From an uncultured Prevotellaceae bacterium (lineage in GTDB: Bacteria; Bacteroidota; Bacteroidia; Bacteroidales; Bacteroidaceae), in assembly GCA_900316285.1 (NCBI GenBank), contig ONCG01000017.1, positions 62,001-126,000 of the forward strand: 64,000 nucleotides of DNA. The letters run 5' to 3'. Numbering within the stretch: position 1 is the first letter of the stretch; every line of letters starts with the position of its first letter. Below, in pieces: positions 9,450 through 18,606 of the stretch. The notes under the pieces are model-generated. The model worked only from the letters and a program-made list of their open reading frames with translations, had not been told where the DNA came from and did not search any database. Both the position numbers and the translations under genes were made by a program.

Positions 9450-10919
9450 ATGAATCAGGAAAATGAAAACAAGCAGGTGGATAACACTGCAGAGATGAGC
9501 GACAACAGCCGTGAAGGCTATGTGCCCGCCGGCAATTATCAAGGTAAGGCAACGGACAAACCGCAGCGTCCGCGTATACATACGCAGCGTGCCTATAGTA
9601 GTGAACATGGACGCGCTGACAGCGAGGGATTCCGCCCCGAAGGATTCGGAAGTGGACTCCAGCAGGGGGCTCAGCGCCCCTATCGTCCCCGTTTTAATAA
9701 CCAGGGTCAGGGCTACCAGCCTCGTCAGCAGCAGGGCGGCTATCGTCCTCGCTACAACGAAGAAGGCGAACAGCAGGGCTATCAGCCTCGCCAGCAGCAG
9801 GGCGGCTACCGTCCTCGCTACAATGCTGAGGGTGAGCAGCAGGGCTACCAGCCTCGTCAGCAGCAGGGCGGCTACCGTCCTCGTTATAATGCAGAGGGTG
9901 AGCAGCAGGGCTACCAGCCCCGCCAGCAGGGTGGCTATCAGCCCCGCCAGCAGCAGGGCGGCTATCGTCCCCGTTATGGCAGCAGCCAGCAGCAGGGCGG
10001 CTATCGTCCTCGTTATGGCAACGGCCAGCAGCAGGGCGGCTATCAGTCGCGCCAGCAGGGCGGCTATCAGTCGCGCCAGCAGGGTGGCTACAATCCTTAT
10101 GGTGGCGGTTATCGCCAGCAGCGCACGCCGGGCTACAACCCGAATGCTAAGTATAGTATGAAGAAGCGCATTGAGTATAAGGAAGAGCACGTTGATCCCA
10201 ACGAGCCCATCCGTCTGAACAAGTTCCTGGCCAATGCCGGTGTTTGTTCACGTCGTGAAGCCGATGATTTCATCCAGGCTGGCGTAGTGCTCGTTAATGG
10301 TGAGGTGGTCAAGGAATTGGGTACCAAGGTAAAGCGCTCCGATACCGTTATCTTCCACGATCAGCCCGTCACACTTGAGAAGAAGGTCTACGTGCTGCTT
10401 AACAAGCCGAAAGACACTGTCACCACCAGCGACGATCCTCAGCAGCGCAAGACTGTGATGGACCTCGTCAAGGATGCTTGCCCCGAGCGCATCTATCCCG
10501 TAGGCCGTCTCGACCGCAACACCACGGGTGTACTCCTGCTCACCAACGACGGTGACTTGGCTTCCAAGCTCACGCATCCGAAGTTCCTGAAAAAGAAGGT
10601 CTACCATGTATACCTCGATAAGAACGTCACTGCTCACGATATCCAGCAGATTGCTGAGGGTATCACCCTCGACGATGGAGAGGTGCATGCAGATGCAATC
10701 GCCTATGCCAGCGATACCGATAAGAGCCAGGTGGGCATCGAGATCCACTCGGGTAAGAATCGCATCGTGCGTCGTATCTTCGAGAGCCTTGGCTATCGCG
10801 TTGTAAAACTCGACCGCGTGCAGTTTGCCGGACTCACCAAGAAGAGCCTGCGTCGTGGCGATTGGCGTTTCCTCACCGAGAAGGAAGTCGAGATGCTTCG
10901 CATGGGGGCATTCGAGTAA
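9450..10919 (+). CDS. rRNA pseudouridine synthase (RsuA/RluB family) with QGGY/R-rich head
   Basis: A 489-residue protein in two parts. Residues from about 255 to the end form a standard RsuA/RluB/RluF enzyme. An S4 RNA-binding domain (IRLNKFLANAGVCSRREAD) leads to a catalytic domain with GRLDRNTTGVLLLTNDGDL, whose aspartate is the nucleophile. It isomerises uridine in ribosomal RNA; the target site cannot be told. Residues about 50-225 are low complexity, built of repeats of Q-Q-G-G-Y-R-P-R-Y and Q-G-Y-Q-P-R, rich in arginine, glycine, tyrosine and glutamine. The head is presumably disordered and RNA-binding. A TTG-initiated frame begins at 9426, but the ATG at 9450 is preferred. It is followed by a palindromic element and asnS. 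Confidence 0.92.
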   Translation: MNQENENKQVDNTAEMSDNSREGYVPAGNYQGKATDKPQRPRIHTQRAYSSEHGRADSEGFRPEGFGSGLQQGAQRPYRPRFNNQGQGYQPRQQQGGYRPRYNEEGEQQGYQPRQQQGGYRPRYNAEGEQQGYQPRQQQGGYRPRYNAEGEQQGYQPRQQGGYQPRQQQGGYRPRYGSSQQQGGYRPRYGNGQQQGGYQSRQQGGYQSRQQGGYNPYGGGYRQQRTPGYNPNAKYSMKKRIEYKEEHVDPNEPIRLNKFLANAGVCSRREADDFIQAGVVLVNGEVVKELGTKVKRSDTVIFHDQPVTLEKKVYVLLNKPKDTVTTSDDPQQRKTVMDLVKDACPERIYPVGRLDRNTTGVLLLTNDGDLASKLTHPKFLKKKVYHVYLDKNVTAHDIQQIAEGITLDDGEVHADAIAYASDTDKSQVGIEIHSGKNRIVRRIFESLGYRVVKLDRVQFAGLTKKSLRRGDWRFLTEKEVEMLRMGAFE

Positions 10920-10923
10920 TATA

Positions 10924-11060
10924 GACCTCCCCCGGCCCCTCCCAAGGAGGGGAGGGCCTTGCGGGAAGGTGTTCGAAACCAAATTAAGTAACCATATATC
11001 CTGACATTCTCCCCTGAAACCGTCAGGCACGTCTCTTCTTGTAGGGGCGGTGGGGAGGTT
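10924..11060. repeat. Inverted-repeat element, CCTCCCC/GGGGAGG family
   Basis: The arm at 10924-10943 (ACCTCCCCC then GGCCCCTCCC) is matched in inverted orientation at 11041-11060 (GTAGGGGCGG then TGGGGAGGTT). A smaller hairpin CCCCTCC/GGAGGGG lies at its left end. It fills the space between the pseudouridine synthase stop and asnS and ends six bases before the asnS ATG. Related G/C-rich arms occur inside the two anti-sigma genes at 52826 and 56746. Confidence 0.72.
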
Positions 11061-11066
11061 CATTAT

Positions 11067-12518
11067 ATGAAACGGACAAAAGTCATTGATGCGCTCCAGT
11101 CTACCAACTACGGACAACCCATCTGCCTGAAAGGCTGGGTGCGCACTCATCGCTCAAGTAAAGCAGTTGATTTCATCGCCTTGAACGATGGCTCAACAAT
11201 CAAAAACGTGCAAATCGTTGTCGATCCGGCTAAGTTTGACGCAGAACAGCTCAAGCTCATCACTACCGGTTCTTGCATCGCTGTAAACGGAACACTCGTC
11301 GAGAGTCCTGCTGCAGGGCAGGCATCTGAGGTGAATGCCTCCGAAATCGAGATTCTCGGCCTTTGTGGTTCCGACTATCCCATGCAGAAGAAAGGCCAGT
11401 CCTTTGAGGTGATGCGTAAGAATGCCCACATGCGCCTGCGTACCAATACTTTTGGTGCTGTCATGCGCATCCGCCACAACATGGCGATGGCCATCCACAC
11501 CTATTTCCATGAGCATGGTTTCTTCTATTTCCACACACCGCTCATCACCGCCAGCGATTGCGAGGGAGCAGGCAACATGTTCCAGGTAACTACGAAGAAT
11601 CTTTACGACCTGCGTAAGGACGAGAATGGAAAGATTATCTACGACGACGACTTCTTCGGCGAACAGACCTCGCTCACGGTCTCGGGACAGCTTGAAGGCG
11701 AGCTCGGAGCAACGGCCCTTGGTGCCATCTACACCTTCGGACCGACTTTCCGTGCCGAGAATAGTAACACGCCGCGCCATCTTGCAGAGTTTTGGATGGT
11801 GGAGCCCGAAGTGGCCTTCATCGACCAGGAAGAGCTGATGGATCTAGAGGAGGACTTCATCAAGTACTGTGTGCGTTGGGCTCTCGACAACTGCCGCGAC
11901 GACCTCGAGTTCTTGAATAAGATGATTGACAAGACGCTCATCGAGCGACTCGAGAGCGTTCTCACCGATAGCTTTGTAAGACTTCCCTATACCGAGGGTA
12001 TCCGCATCTTGCAGGAAGCCATCAGCAACGGTCACAAGTTTGAGTTCCCGTGCAATTGGGGCGACGACCTCGCTTCTGAGCATGAGCGCTACCTTGTCGA
12101 GGAACACTTCCGCAAGCCAGTCATCATGACCGACTATCCCCGTGAGTTCAAGTCGTTCTATATGAAGCAGAACGATGCTGTGGATGGCGGCAATGCCGAT
12201 GGTGCATCCGTAGGCTATCACGGTGCCGTTGCTCCCGGTCCTACCATGCAGGGCACCGATGTGCTCTTCCCGCAGATTGGTGAGATCATCGGAGGCTCGG
12301 TCCGTGAGGAGAGCTACGATAAGCTCATGGCTGAGATCAACCGTCGAGAGATGGACATGACGCATCTCTGGTGGTATCTTGACACCCGCAAGTGGGGATC
12401 CTGTCCTCATGCTGGATTCGGACTGGGCTTCGAGCGACTCATCCTCTTCGTCACAGGCATGCAGAACATCCGCGACGTGATTCCGTTCCCGCGCACACCG
12501 AAGAATGCCGAATTCTGA
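11067..12518 (+). CDS. asnS: Asparaginyl-tRNA synthetase
   Basis: A 483-residue class IIb aminoacyl-tRNA synthetase. An N-terminal OB-fold (about residues 15-110; [20 protein letters not shown]) recognises the anticodon. The catalytic core carries motif 2 ([21 protein letters not shown], around 230-250) and motif 3 ([27 protein letters not shown] near the C-terminus). The residues VEPEVAF and the absence of the aspartyl-specific insertion favour asparagine over aspartate. The start is clear because the protein begins with a normal OB-fold lead. The gene follows an inverted-repeat element directly, so its promoter must lie within or before that element. A G/C-rich hairpin lies 23 bases after the stop. 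Confidence 0.96.
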   Translation: MKRTKVIDALQSTNYGQPICLKGWVRTHRSSKAVDFIALNDGSTIKNVQIVVDPAKFDAEQLKLITTGSCIAVNGTLVESPAAGQASEVNASEIEILGLCGSDYPMQKKGQSFEVMRKNAHMRLRTNTFGAVMRIRHNMAMAIHTYFHEHGFFYFHTPLITASDCEGAGNMFQVTTKNLYDLRKDENGKIIYDDDFFGEQTSLTVSGQLEGELGATALGAIYTFGPTFRAENSNTPRHLAEFWMVEPEVAFIDQEELMDLEEDFIKYCVRWALDNCRDDLEFLNKMIDKTLIERLESVLTDSFVRLPYTEGIRILQEAISNGHKFEFPCNWGDDLASEHERYLVEEHFRKPVIMTDYPREFKSFYMKQNDAVDGGNADGASVGYHGAVAPGPTMQGTDVLFPQIGEIIGGSVREESYDKLMAEINRREMDMTHLWWYLDTRKWGSCPHAGFGLGFERLILFVTGMQNIRDVIPFPRTPKNAEF

Positions 12519-12541
12519 TACACCTTATTTATTATTATAAG

Positions 12542-12591
12542 GCGGGCTGGTGGAAGCCGGTCTCATCAGGCAGTGCCTACCGCCAGCCCGC
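12542..12591 (+). other. Strong G/C hairpin downstream of asnS
   Basis: A 12-base-pair stem pairs GCGGGCTGGTGG (12542-12553) with CCGCCAGCCCGC (12580-12591), with a smaller GGCAGTGCC fold in the loop. No T tract follows, so it may be a transcript-end stabiliser or a Rho-dependent pause rather than an intrinsic terminator. The rest of 12592-12728 is A/T rich with no other structure seen. Confidence 0.55.
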
Positions 12592-12728
12592 ACTCACAAG
12601 GCAAGAAGCAAAAAATCATAAAAATGTGCTGAAACCCTTTCATTCTCACCTAAATCGCCCATTTTATGGGCAAAAATGGGGCAAAACAACAATTTTTTCA
12701 AGATATTTCAAAAAAAAACCTAAAAATG

Positions 12729-12760
12729 TTTGTTTGTTTTAAGAATTATCTCTATATTTG
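12729..12760 (+). promoter_or_regulatory. Promoter for the coiled-coil lipoprotein
   Basis: TTTG at 12729-12732 and TATATTTG at 12753-12760 with a 20-base spacer. The leader to the ATG at 12887 is about 120 bases. It contains the small hairpin TCTCA-TGGGC-TGAGA and a GGGTATTTATGCCC fold, then a long A/T-rich run. Confidence 0.78.
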
Positions 12761-12886
12761 CACCGAAATTGTATCTCATGGGCTGAGATGAGTGGGTATT
12801 TATGCCCCGATGTGAGCTGTTATTGAGAGAAAAATGATATAATATTTAATGTTTTATTTTTAATGTTTAATTTTAAAATTAATCGT

Positions 12887-15800
12887 ATGAACAAAAAGTT
12901 TTTAAGTACGTTGCTTATGGGTGCGCTGTTCATCGCATCTGTGAGCGTGTTCACGTCATGTAAGGACTACGATGAAGACATCCAGAACCTGCAGCAACAG
13001 GTGGATGGTCTTAAGTCCGATCTGAACAGCCAGATTGCTACGCTGGATGCCGCACAGAAGAAGTGCGCTTCTGACTGCGCTACTGCCCAGGCTGCCCTTG
13101 ACCAGGCCATCAAGAACCTTGAGAGCACTAAGGCTAACAAGGCTGATGTTGACAAGGCCATTCAGGACGCTATCGCTGGTGCAAAGGCTGACAACGATGC
13201 TCTGAAGACTGAGCTTCAGAAGTACGCTGCTGACTATGCTGATGCTGCTGCCGCTAAGGCTGCCGCTGCTGCTAAGGAAGAGGCTATTGCTGAGGCAAAG
13301 AAGTATGCTGAGCAGCTTCGTGACGAGCTCGATGCTAAGAAGGTCGACCTCGTTGAGTTCACCGCTAAGGTTCAGGAGCTCCAGAACTCCATTAAGGCTG
13401 TGAGCGACGACCTCGCTGCTTACAAGGCTGAGCAGAAGAGCGCTTGGGAAGCTAATGATGAGGCTCTGAAGGAGATCAACCTCCAGATCGACGCTCTGAA
13501 GAAGTTCAACGAGCAGGTTCAGAAGGACTTTGCTGATGTTAACACCAACATTGACAACCTCCAGAAGGATCTCAAGAAGGTGAAAGAAGACCTCGAGGCT
13601 CAGAAGAAGGATCTCGAGAAGCAGATTTCTGACGCTAAGGCTGAACTGCAGAAGCAGATCAAGGATCTTGAGAAGGCTCTCGACGAGAGCGAGACCATCG
13701 CTGGTCTGACAAAGCGCATCTCTGACCTCGAGATTAAGGCCGCTGGTATCGAAACCAACCGTCTCGCTATCGAGGACATCAAGGGTTGGATGACTGAGGC
13801 TGACAAGAAGTTTACTGAGGCTCTCGCAGGTGCTGCCAAGGCTAACGTGCTTGATCTCTACATCTCGAAGGTGCTCACCAGCATCTATCTGAAGCCCGAG
13901 TTCTTCTACAGCGGTATCGAGGCTATCGAGCTTCCCGCTCTGTATGACACTCCTTGGACTCAGACTGGTAAGGAACTGACCCTCGAAGAGGCTTGGGCTC
14001 AGGACACTAAGACTGCTCCCATCGACGTTTGCAAGGGCGGTGTTGCTTACTATCACCTGAACCCCTGGAACGCTGACATCGACGGCGCTACAGTTGCTTT
14101 CATCTCTAACGAGGCTAAGACTCGCGCTGGTGCTAACTACGGTGTGAACGATCTCATTAAGCCTGTGAAGGAAACTCTTGACAAGGATTCTTGGGACAAG
14201 ACATATGCTGGCGTTCTCCCCGTTGAGTTCACTGGTAAGTTTGAGACCATCAACGCTCTCCTGAAGGCTGGTATCCTCCCGCAGGTTGCTCTGAACTACA
14301 AGCAGACTGTTGACGAGAAGGAAGTCAACGTTTCTTCTGACTGGGCTCTCATCGCTCCCACACAGTACAGCACTCTTGTGATTGCTGACGTGAAGTGGTC
14401 GAACCACGACGCTATCCTCGGTAAATGGGATGGCACTCACGAAGAGAGCATTAATCCTGCTCCTGAGTGTGGTCACCTGACACAGGACCTCGTAGCTCTT
14501 GCTGATCAGTTCGTTCCCGCTACTCACAATGTGCTTTACAATGAGACCATCAACCTTACCGAGCTCGTACGCACTCACTACAGCTACAGCTATCGCAATG
14601 CTGCTGGTGTAGAGGTGAAGAGCGAGGATAAGCTCATGGATGAGGAGATGTTCAATAAGTTCGGTCTCCACTATGAGTTCGATCTCGTTACCTATACTCT
14701 TGGTAACAACAACACAAGCGAGTCTGTACACGTTGTTCTCGAGAAGAACGATAAGGGTGAGACCATCGCTCGTCCCGTGAAGGTTACCGATAAGGGTGAG
14801 TCTACCAGCGAGCAGGCTGACAAGGCTTCTGTAGGCCGTATGCCTATCGTTCGCGTGCTGGTTAAGACTGCTGACAATCAGGTTGCAGCTTATGCTTACA
14901 TGAAGCTCCTCATCAGCGAGAATCCTGACGAGGTTATCATTCCTGAGGTTGTTGTTGATCCTCCTGTGAAACTGGAAGATGACTACTTCGCTGACTGCGA
15001 AGGCGAGGACTATGTAGGTAAGATGTCTTGGTCGCAGGTTGAGAACCGTATCCTCAGCGTTGCTCTTGAGGGTAAGTGGTCGAAGACCTCCTTCGAAGAG
15101 AACTGGAAGCTCATGACCAAGGATGGTACTAATCCTCTCGTAGGTCAGGCTGCTGATGGCATCGAGGCTGCTCAGTATAGCGAAGCTAAGGACGACAAGA
15201 AGTTGTCAGAGAATCAGTACATGGGTAAAGTGCAGCTCGTTCAGGACAACGAGAGTGGTGCTCACATGCAGGTTCTGCAGTGGAGCTTTACCAATGACGA
15301 TATCCTCCGCATGTTCAAGGATGGTACTCTGAAGGTTGATCCTAAGACTGGTCTGAACACTAACGAACTGACTGTCTTTGTTAAGTTCGAGGGCGTTAAG
15401 AATGTTTGGGTTCCCTTCGTGATCCCCGCTGGTAAGATTCACTTCGCTACCGCTTCTATCAACAACAATAAGACTCTGTCTTACTGGTTCAAGTTGAATA
15501 GCTCTGCTTCTGGTATGAAGGAAACTCACGCTAACGTGACTGTTCCTAACACTCAGAACGACGACTGCGCATTCGTTTGGGATATCCTCGCTGCATTCGA
15601 CGGTTACACCGTAGGTGGTAGCATCAACAATGCTGATAAGTTCCCGAAGCTTGCTGAGCAGGCTAAGCCTGAGTTCTTCTTCACCACTCCGACAACTGCT
15701 GAGCCTGCTTTGAACGCTGAGTTCAATGCTGACAGCAAGGGTCAGTGGAAGGTTAAGGGCAACAGCGGTGCTGAGTACACCCTGCAGGTTGCTGCCGACA

Positions 15801-16633
15801 AGAAGAGCGTTGAGGCCGTTGCTAAGAATGGTAAGGCTATCGAGGCTACCACAATCGTGAAGCTGGTTACTCCGACTATTGTTCCCGAGGGTAAGGAAGC
15901 TATCGAGTCCGCTCTTGAGTATCAGCAGAACGAGGTTGCATTCGACCTCCTGAACGTTGCTGGTCATAAGGAACTCGCTTCTCTCGAGACCTTCACCGCT
16001 TATCTGCAGATCAAGCTCGTTGGCGCTTGCTACGATCCGTTCATCACCGATGGTTCTGACTACTTCAATGTGAAGTTCCTCCGTCCCGTTGATGTTGAGA
16101 AGACGAAGAACGCTGAGGTTCAGGACGCTGTTGATGGTGGTTCTAAGGTGAACATCATGGATCTCGTATCGCTCGTTGACTGGCGCGACCAGAGCTTCAC
16201 CTCTGCTAACGGTCTGACCGATAAGGATGGACAAGAGGCTAGCGTGAACTACGTTAAGTATGAGACTCCTCACTACATCAACTACTATGGTGTTGAGCTG
16301 GCTGCTGACGTTGACAACGCTATGACCGATATCAACAAGCCCGAGGCTGAGCGTGAGGTTATCCTCGAGAAGGCTGCTGACATCGAGAAGCTCGTCAACC
16401 TGAAGAAGAACTCGCCTGCTTGTATCTTCACCTTCACCGCTGCTCCTATCACATGGGATGGCAAGAAGTTCGTTGGTGGTGACATCTTCTACTCGAACAA
16501 CAGTGGTAACGTGAAGCTGTTCCACATCTATGTTCCCATCACTATGAACTACAAGTGGGGTCAGAACATCAAGTGTGGTTATGGTGTGATCACTGTTAAG
16601 AAGACTCTTAACAATGCTGCCAAGAAGTTCTAA
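12887..16633 (+). CDS. Large coiled-coil surface lipoprotein
   Basis: A 1248-residue protein beginning with a lipoprotein signal peptide (MNKKFLSTLLMGALFIASV, then FTSCKDYDED), so the mature protein starts at the cysteine near residue 25. Residues about 35-300 are a long heptad-rich coiled coil of alanine, lysine, aspartate and glutamate (KKDLEKQISDAKAELQKQ). The remaining 900 residues are beta-rich without a motif I recognise. Codon use is extremely restricted, so expression is probably very high. The ATG at 12887 is used because the one at 12863 would put eight residues before a perfect signal peptide. It is followed by a terminator and then a small lipoprotein and an OmpA gene. A structural envelope or surface-layer role is plausible but is inference only. 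Confidence 0.85.
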   Translation: MNKKFLSTLLMGALFIASVSVFTSCKDYDEDIQNLQQQVDGLKSDLNSQIATLDAAQKKCASDCATAQAALDQAIKNLESTKANKADVDKAIQDAIAGAKADNDALKTELQKYAADYADAAAAKAAAAAKEEAIAEAKKYAEQLRDELDAKKVDLVEFTAKVQELQNSIKAVSDDLAAYKAEQKSAWEANDEALKEINLQIDALKKFNEQVQKDFADVNTNIDNLQKDLKKVKEDLEAQKKDLEKQISDAKAELQKQIKDLEKALDESETIAGLTKRISDLEIKAAGIETNRLAIEDIKGWMTEADKKFTEALAGAAKANVLDLYISKVLTSIYLKPEFFYSGIEAIELPALYDTPWTQTGKELTLEEAWAQDTKTAPIDVCKGGVAYYHLNPWNADIDGATVAFISNEAKTRAGANYGVNDLIKPVKETLDKDSWDKTYAGVLPVEFTGKFETINALLKAGILPQVALNYKQTVDEKEVNVSSDWALIAPTQYSTLVIADVKWSNHDAILGKWDGTHEESINPAPECGHLTQDLVALADQFVPATHNVLYNETINLTELVRTHYSYSYRNAAGVEVKSEDKLMDEEMFNKFGLHYEFDLVTYTLGNNNTSESVHVVLEKNDKGETIARPVKVTDKGESTSEQADKASVGRMPIVRVLVKTADNQVAAYAYMKLLISENPDEVIIPEVVVDPPVKLEDDYFADCEGEDYVGKMSWSQVENRILSVALEGKWSKTSFEENWKLMTKDGTNPLVGQAADGIEAAQYSEAKDDKKLSENQYMGKVQLVQDNESGAHMQVLQWSFTNDDILRMFKDGTLKVDPKTGLNTNELTVFVKFEGVKNVWVPFVIPAGKIHFATASINNNKTLSYWFKLNSSASGMKETHANVTVPNTQNDDCAFVWDILAAFDGYTVGGSINNADKFPKLAEQAKPEFFFTTPTTAEPALNAEFNADSKGQWKVKGNSGAEYTLQVAADKKSVEAVAKNGKAIEATTIVKLVTPTIVPEGKEAIESALEYQQNEVAFDLLNVAGHKELASLETFTAYLQIKLVGACYDPFITDGSDYFNVKFLRPVDVEKTKNAEVQDAVDGGSKVNIMDLVSLVDWRDQSFTSANGLTDKDGQEASVNYVKYETPHYINYYGVELAADVDNAMTDINKPEAEREVILEKAADIEKLVNLKKNSPACIFTFTAAPITWDGKKFVGGDIFYSNNSGNVKLFHIYVPITMNYKWGQNIKCGYGVITVKKTLNNAAKKF

Positions 16634-16660
16634 TTGAACATTCATTGAACCAACAATAAG

Positions 16661-16690
16661 AGGGGTGTCAACTCGTTGGCACCCCTTTTT
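16661..16690 (+). terminator. Terminator after coiled-coil lipoprotein
   Basis: A 10-base-pair stem (AGGGGTGTCA with TGGCACCCCT, 16661-16686), loop ACTCGT, followed by TTTT. A second T run at 16702-16710 lies just before the next gene. Confidence 0.85.
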
Positions 16691-16711
16691 AAACTAAAAA
16701 ATTTTTTTTTG

Positions 16712-17233
16712 ATGATGAGAAAGTTATCTTTTTTCCTTGCTTTGTGCGCTGTGCTTGCAATCCTGACCGGCTGTTCAAAAAAGAAAGGCCGTACGATGGA
16801 AGATGTTGACCGTGAATTGCTGGAGGCTGTTCAAATGGACCTGAGCCATAACGACACTACTGCTGTCTACGACCTTACCAACCAATTCCTCGACTATCTG
16901 AAGAATCAGGACCTCGATGCCGCAATGGGCATGTTGCATTACCTCAAAGATGGAATGGAGATCGTTTCTCTTCCTGCAGAGCTTGAGAAGCAGCATCGCA
17001 TGGTGCTGGGTAACTTCCTTGGACTCACCTATAACATTGAGTCGGTTCGTTTCCTTAATGAGATTGACTGTCAGGTGAAGTACAATGTAACGCTGTTCGA
17101 GAAACAGCCCGATGACCCCGTATCCAACCAGATCTCCTTCTACATCAAGCCAGTCCGTCGCGATGGACAGTGGTATCTTACGCTTGCTGACTCGCAGACG
17201 GATTCTACACATGGATCTGAAATCAAAAATTAA
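16712..17233 (+). CDS. Small lipoprotein of unknown function
   Basis: A 173-residue protein with a clear lipoprotein signal peptide (MMRKLSFFLALCAVLAILTGCSKKKGR; lipobox LTGC), so it is likely anchored in a membrane facing the periplasm. The mature part is mixed helix and strand, with tryptophan and aromatic residues near the end (KPVRRDGQWYLTLAD), a pattern often seen in small substrate- or ligand-binding folds. I do not recognise the family. Two adjacent ATG codons (16712, 16715) could serve as start. It lies only 11 bases before the OmpA gene at 17245 and is probably cotranscribed with it, possibly through leaky termination from the lipoprotein upstream. Confidence 0.75.
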   Translation: MMRKLSFFLALCAVLAILTGCSKKKGRTMEDVDRELLEAVQMDLSHNDTTAVYDLTNQFLDYLKNQDLDAAMGMLHYLKDGMEIVSLPAELEKQHRMVLGNFLGLTYNIESVRFLNEIDCQVKYNVTLFEKQPDDPVSNQISFYIKPVRRDGQWYLTLADSQTDSTHGSEIKN

Positions 17234-17244
17234 AACAACAGTTT

Positions 17245-18339
17245 ATGAAATTTGTAAAATACCTTTTCGTATCGCTGTTCCTCGCTGTCGGTATGACTGC
17301 TAATGCTCAGGCTACCTATACAGCTGCTGATGGAACAGAGTATCAGTTCAAGAAGCATGCTTTCCTCAACCTTGAGGGTGGTGTGCAGGAAACACTTGGC
17401 GAAGCAAAGTTCTCTGATCTTCTGTCACCGAACGTACAGCTCGGCCTTGGCTATCAGTTCAGCCCTGTCTTCGGCATGCGTCTGCAGGCCAACGGCTGGC
17501 AGAGCAAGGGTGGTTTCAATAAGGAAGCCAATGTTACTTACAAGTATAAGTATGTAGCTCCTGGTTTGGACTTCATGTTCAACCTGTCGAATCTCTTCTG
17601 CGGTTGGAATCCCAAGCGCGTGTTCAACCTCACTGCTTTCCTCGGCGGTGGTGCTAACATCGGTTTCGAGAACGACGAAGCAAACGATCTCTCGAAGCAG
17701 TTCGATTTCCGCTATCTCTGGGATGGCAATCAGATTCTTCCCTTCGGCCGTGGTGGTCTGGAGGCTTCGTTCCGTCTGAGCGATGCTGTTCGCTTCATCA
17801 TCGAGGCTAACGCCAACATCACAACCGATAAGTACAACTCCAAGAAGGCTGACAACCCCGACTGGTATTTCAATGCCCTCGCTGGTTTCCGCATCAACCT
17901 TGGTAAGGGTTACACGAAGGTGGAGCCCGTCATCGTTCCCGAGCCCGAGCCCGAGCCCGTGAAGGTTGTCGAGGAGAAGCCCGTTGTGAAGCCTGAGCCC
18001 AAGCCCGTGAAGGTAGAGCCCATGCGCCGCGACGTATTCTTCACCATCAACAGCACTGTTGTTGTTGAGACTGAAGAGGCTAAGGTTCGCGACATCGTTG
18101 ACTACCTGAACAAGTATCCGAAGGCTAAGGTTAACGTGACTGGTTATGCTGACGCTGGTACCGGTAACGATCGCATCAACGATCGTCTGGCCGCTGGTCG
18201 TGCCGACGTAGTGTACAAGCTCCTCACCGAGAAGTACAACATCCCCGCTGACCGTATTACGAAGGACAGCAAGGGTGCACGTGTTCAGCCGTTCGCTGAG
18301 AACGACCTCAACCGCGTTACTATCTGTATCGCTGAGTAA
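17245..18339 (+). CDS. OmpA-family protein with proline/glutamate hinge
   Basis: A 364-residue protein with signal peptide (MKFVKYLFVSLFLAVGMTANAQ). A beta-barrel region spans about residues 25-225. A hinge of repeated P-E-P and K-P motifs (about 229-258) leads to a C-terminal OmpA domain (about 262-364) with VNVTGYADAGTGNDRINDRLA and AGRAD. By family knowledge it anchors the outer membrane to peptidoglycan. It is a different protein from the OmpA at 5836: the hinge replaces the helical linker. Its codon use matches that gene and the coiled-coil lipoprotein, which suggests that all three are abundant. The gene is immediately downstream of a small lipoprotein and ends in a strong terminator. 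Confidence 0.92.
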   Translation: MKFVKYLFVSLFLAVGMTANAQATYTAADGTEYQFKKHAFLNLEGGVQETLGEAKFSDLLSPNVQLGLGYQFSPVFGMRLQANGWQSKGGFNKEANVTYKYKYVAPGLDFMFNLSNLFCGWNPKRVFNLTAFLGGGANIGFENDEANDLSKQFDFRYLWDGNQILPFGRGGLEASFRLSDAVRFIIEANANITTDKYNSKKADNPDWYFNALAGFRINLGKGYTKVEPVIVPEPEPEPVKVVEEKPVVKPEPKPVKVEPMRRDVFFTINSTVVVETEEAKVRDIVDYLNKYPKAKVNVTGYADAGTGNDRINDRLAAGRADVVYKLLTEKYNIPADRITKDSKGARVQPFAENDLNRVTICIAE

Positions 18340-18357
18340 GCCCAAGCTTATTTATAT

Positions 18358-18392
18358 AAAAGGTGTCCGCACATCGTGTGGACACCTTTTTT
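18358..18392 (+). terminator. Terminator after the second OmpA gene
   Basis: A stem of about 15 base pairs (AAAAGGTGTCCGCAC paired with GTGTGGACACCTTTT) closes on the loop ATC and runs directly into a T tract. Confidence 0.9.
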
Positions 18393-18454
18393 TATGTTAA
18401 ACGTAAAAAAACCGCGAAAAATACTGCTAAAAGTAAGAAAAATTAAGAAAAAAG

Positions 18455-18485
18455 TTTGTAGAATTGAAAAATATCACTAAATTTG
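18455..18485 (+). promoter_or_regulatory. Promoter for the 1639-residue secreted protein
   Basis: TTTG at 18455-18458 and TAAATTTG at 18478-18485, with a 19-base spacer. A second -7-like box, TATCTTTG, lies at 18501-18508. The leader to the ATG at 18607 is about 110 bases. Confidence 0.72.
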
Positions 18486-18606
18486 CAAATTGAAAGATAA
18501 TATCTTTGCCATTATTGGACAGTTTCTGTCCTGCTTTGGCGTGTACTAATTAGTTGAAAACTTATACACATCTATTATTTATTAATTCATTTAAACATTA
18601 ACATTT

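Noticed and set aside
12790-12860. Riboswitch in the leader of the coiled-coil lipoprotein
   Set aside because: Only small hairpins are visible, with no conserved riboswitch core recognised; a structured leader is all that can be said.
12956-14731. 591-codon frame on the reverse strand of the coiled-coil lipoprotein
   Set aside because: A shadow of the restricted codon use of the true gene; it has leucine/serine-rich nonsense composition and no start context.
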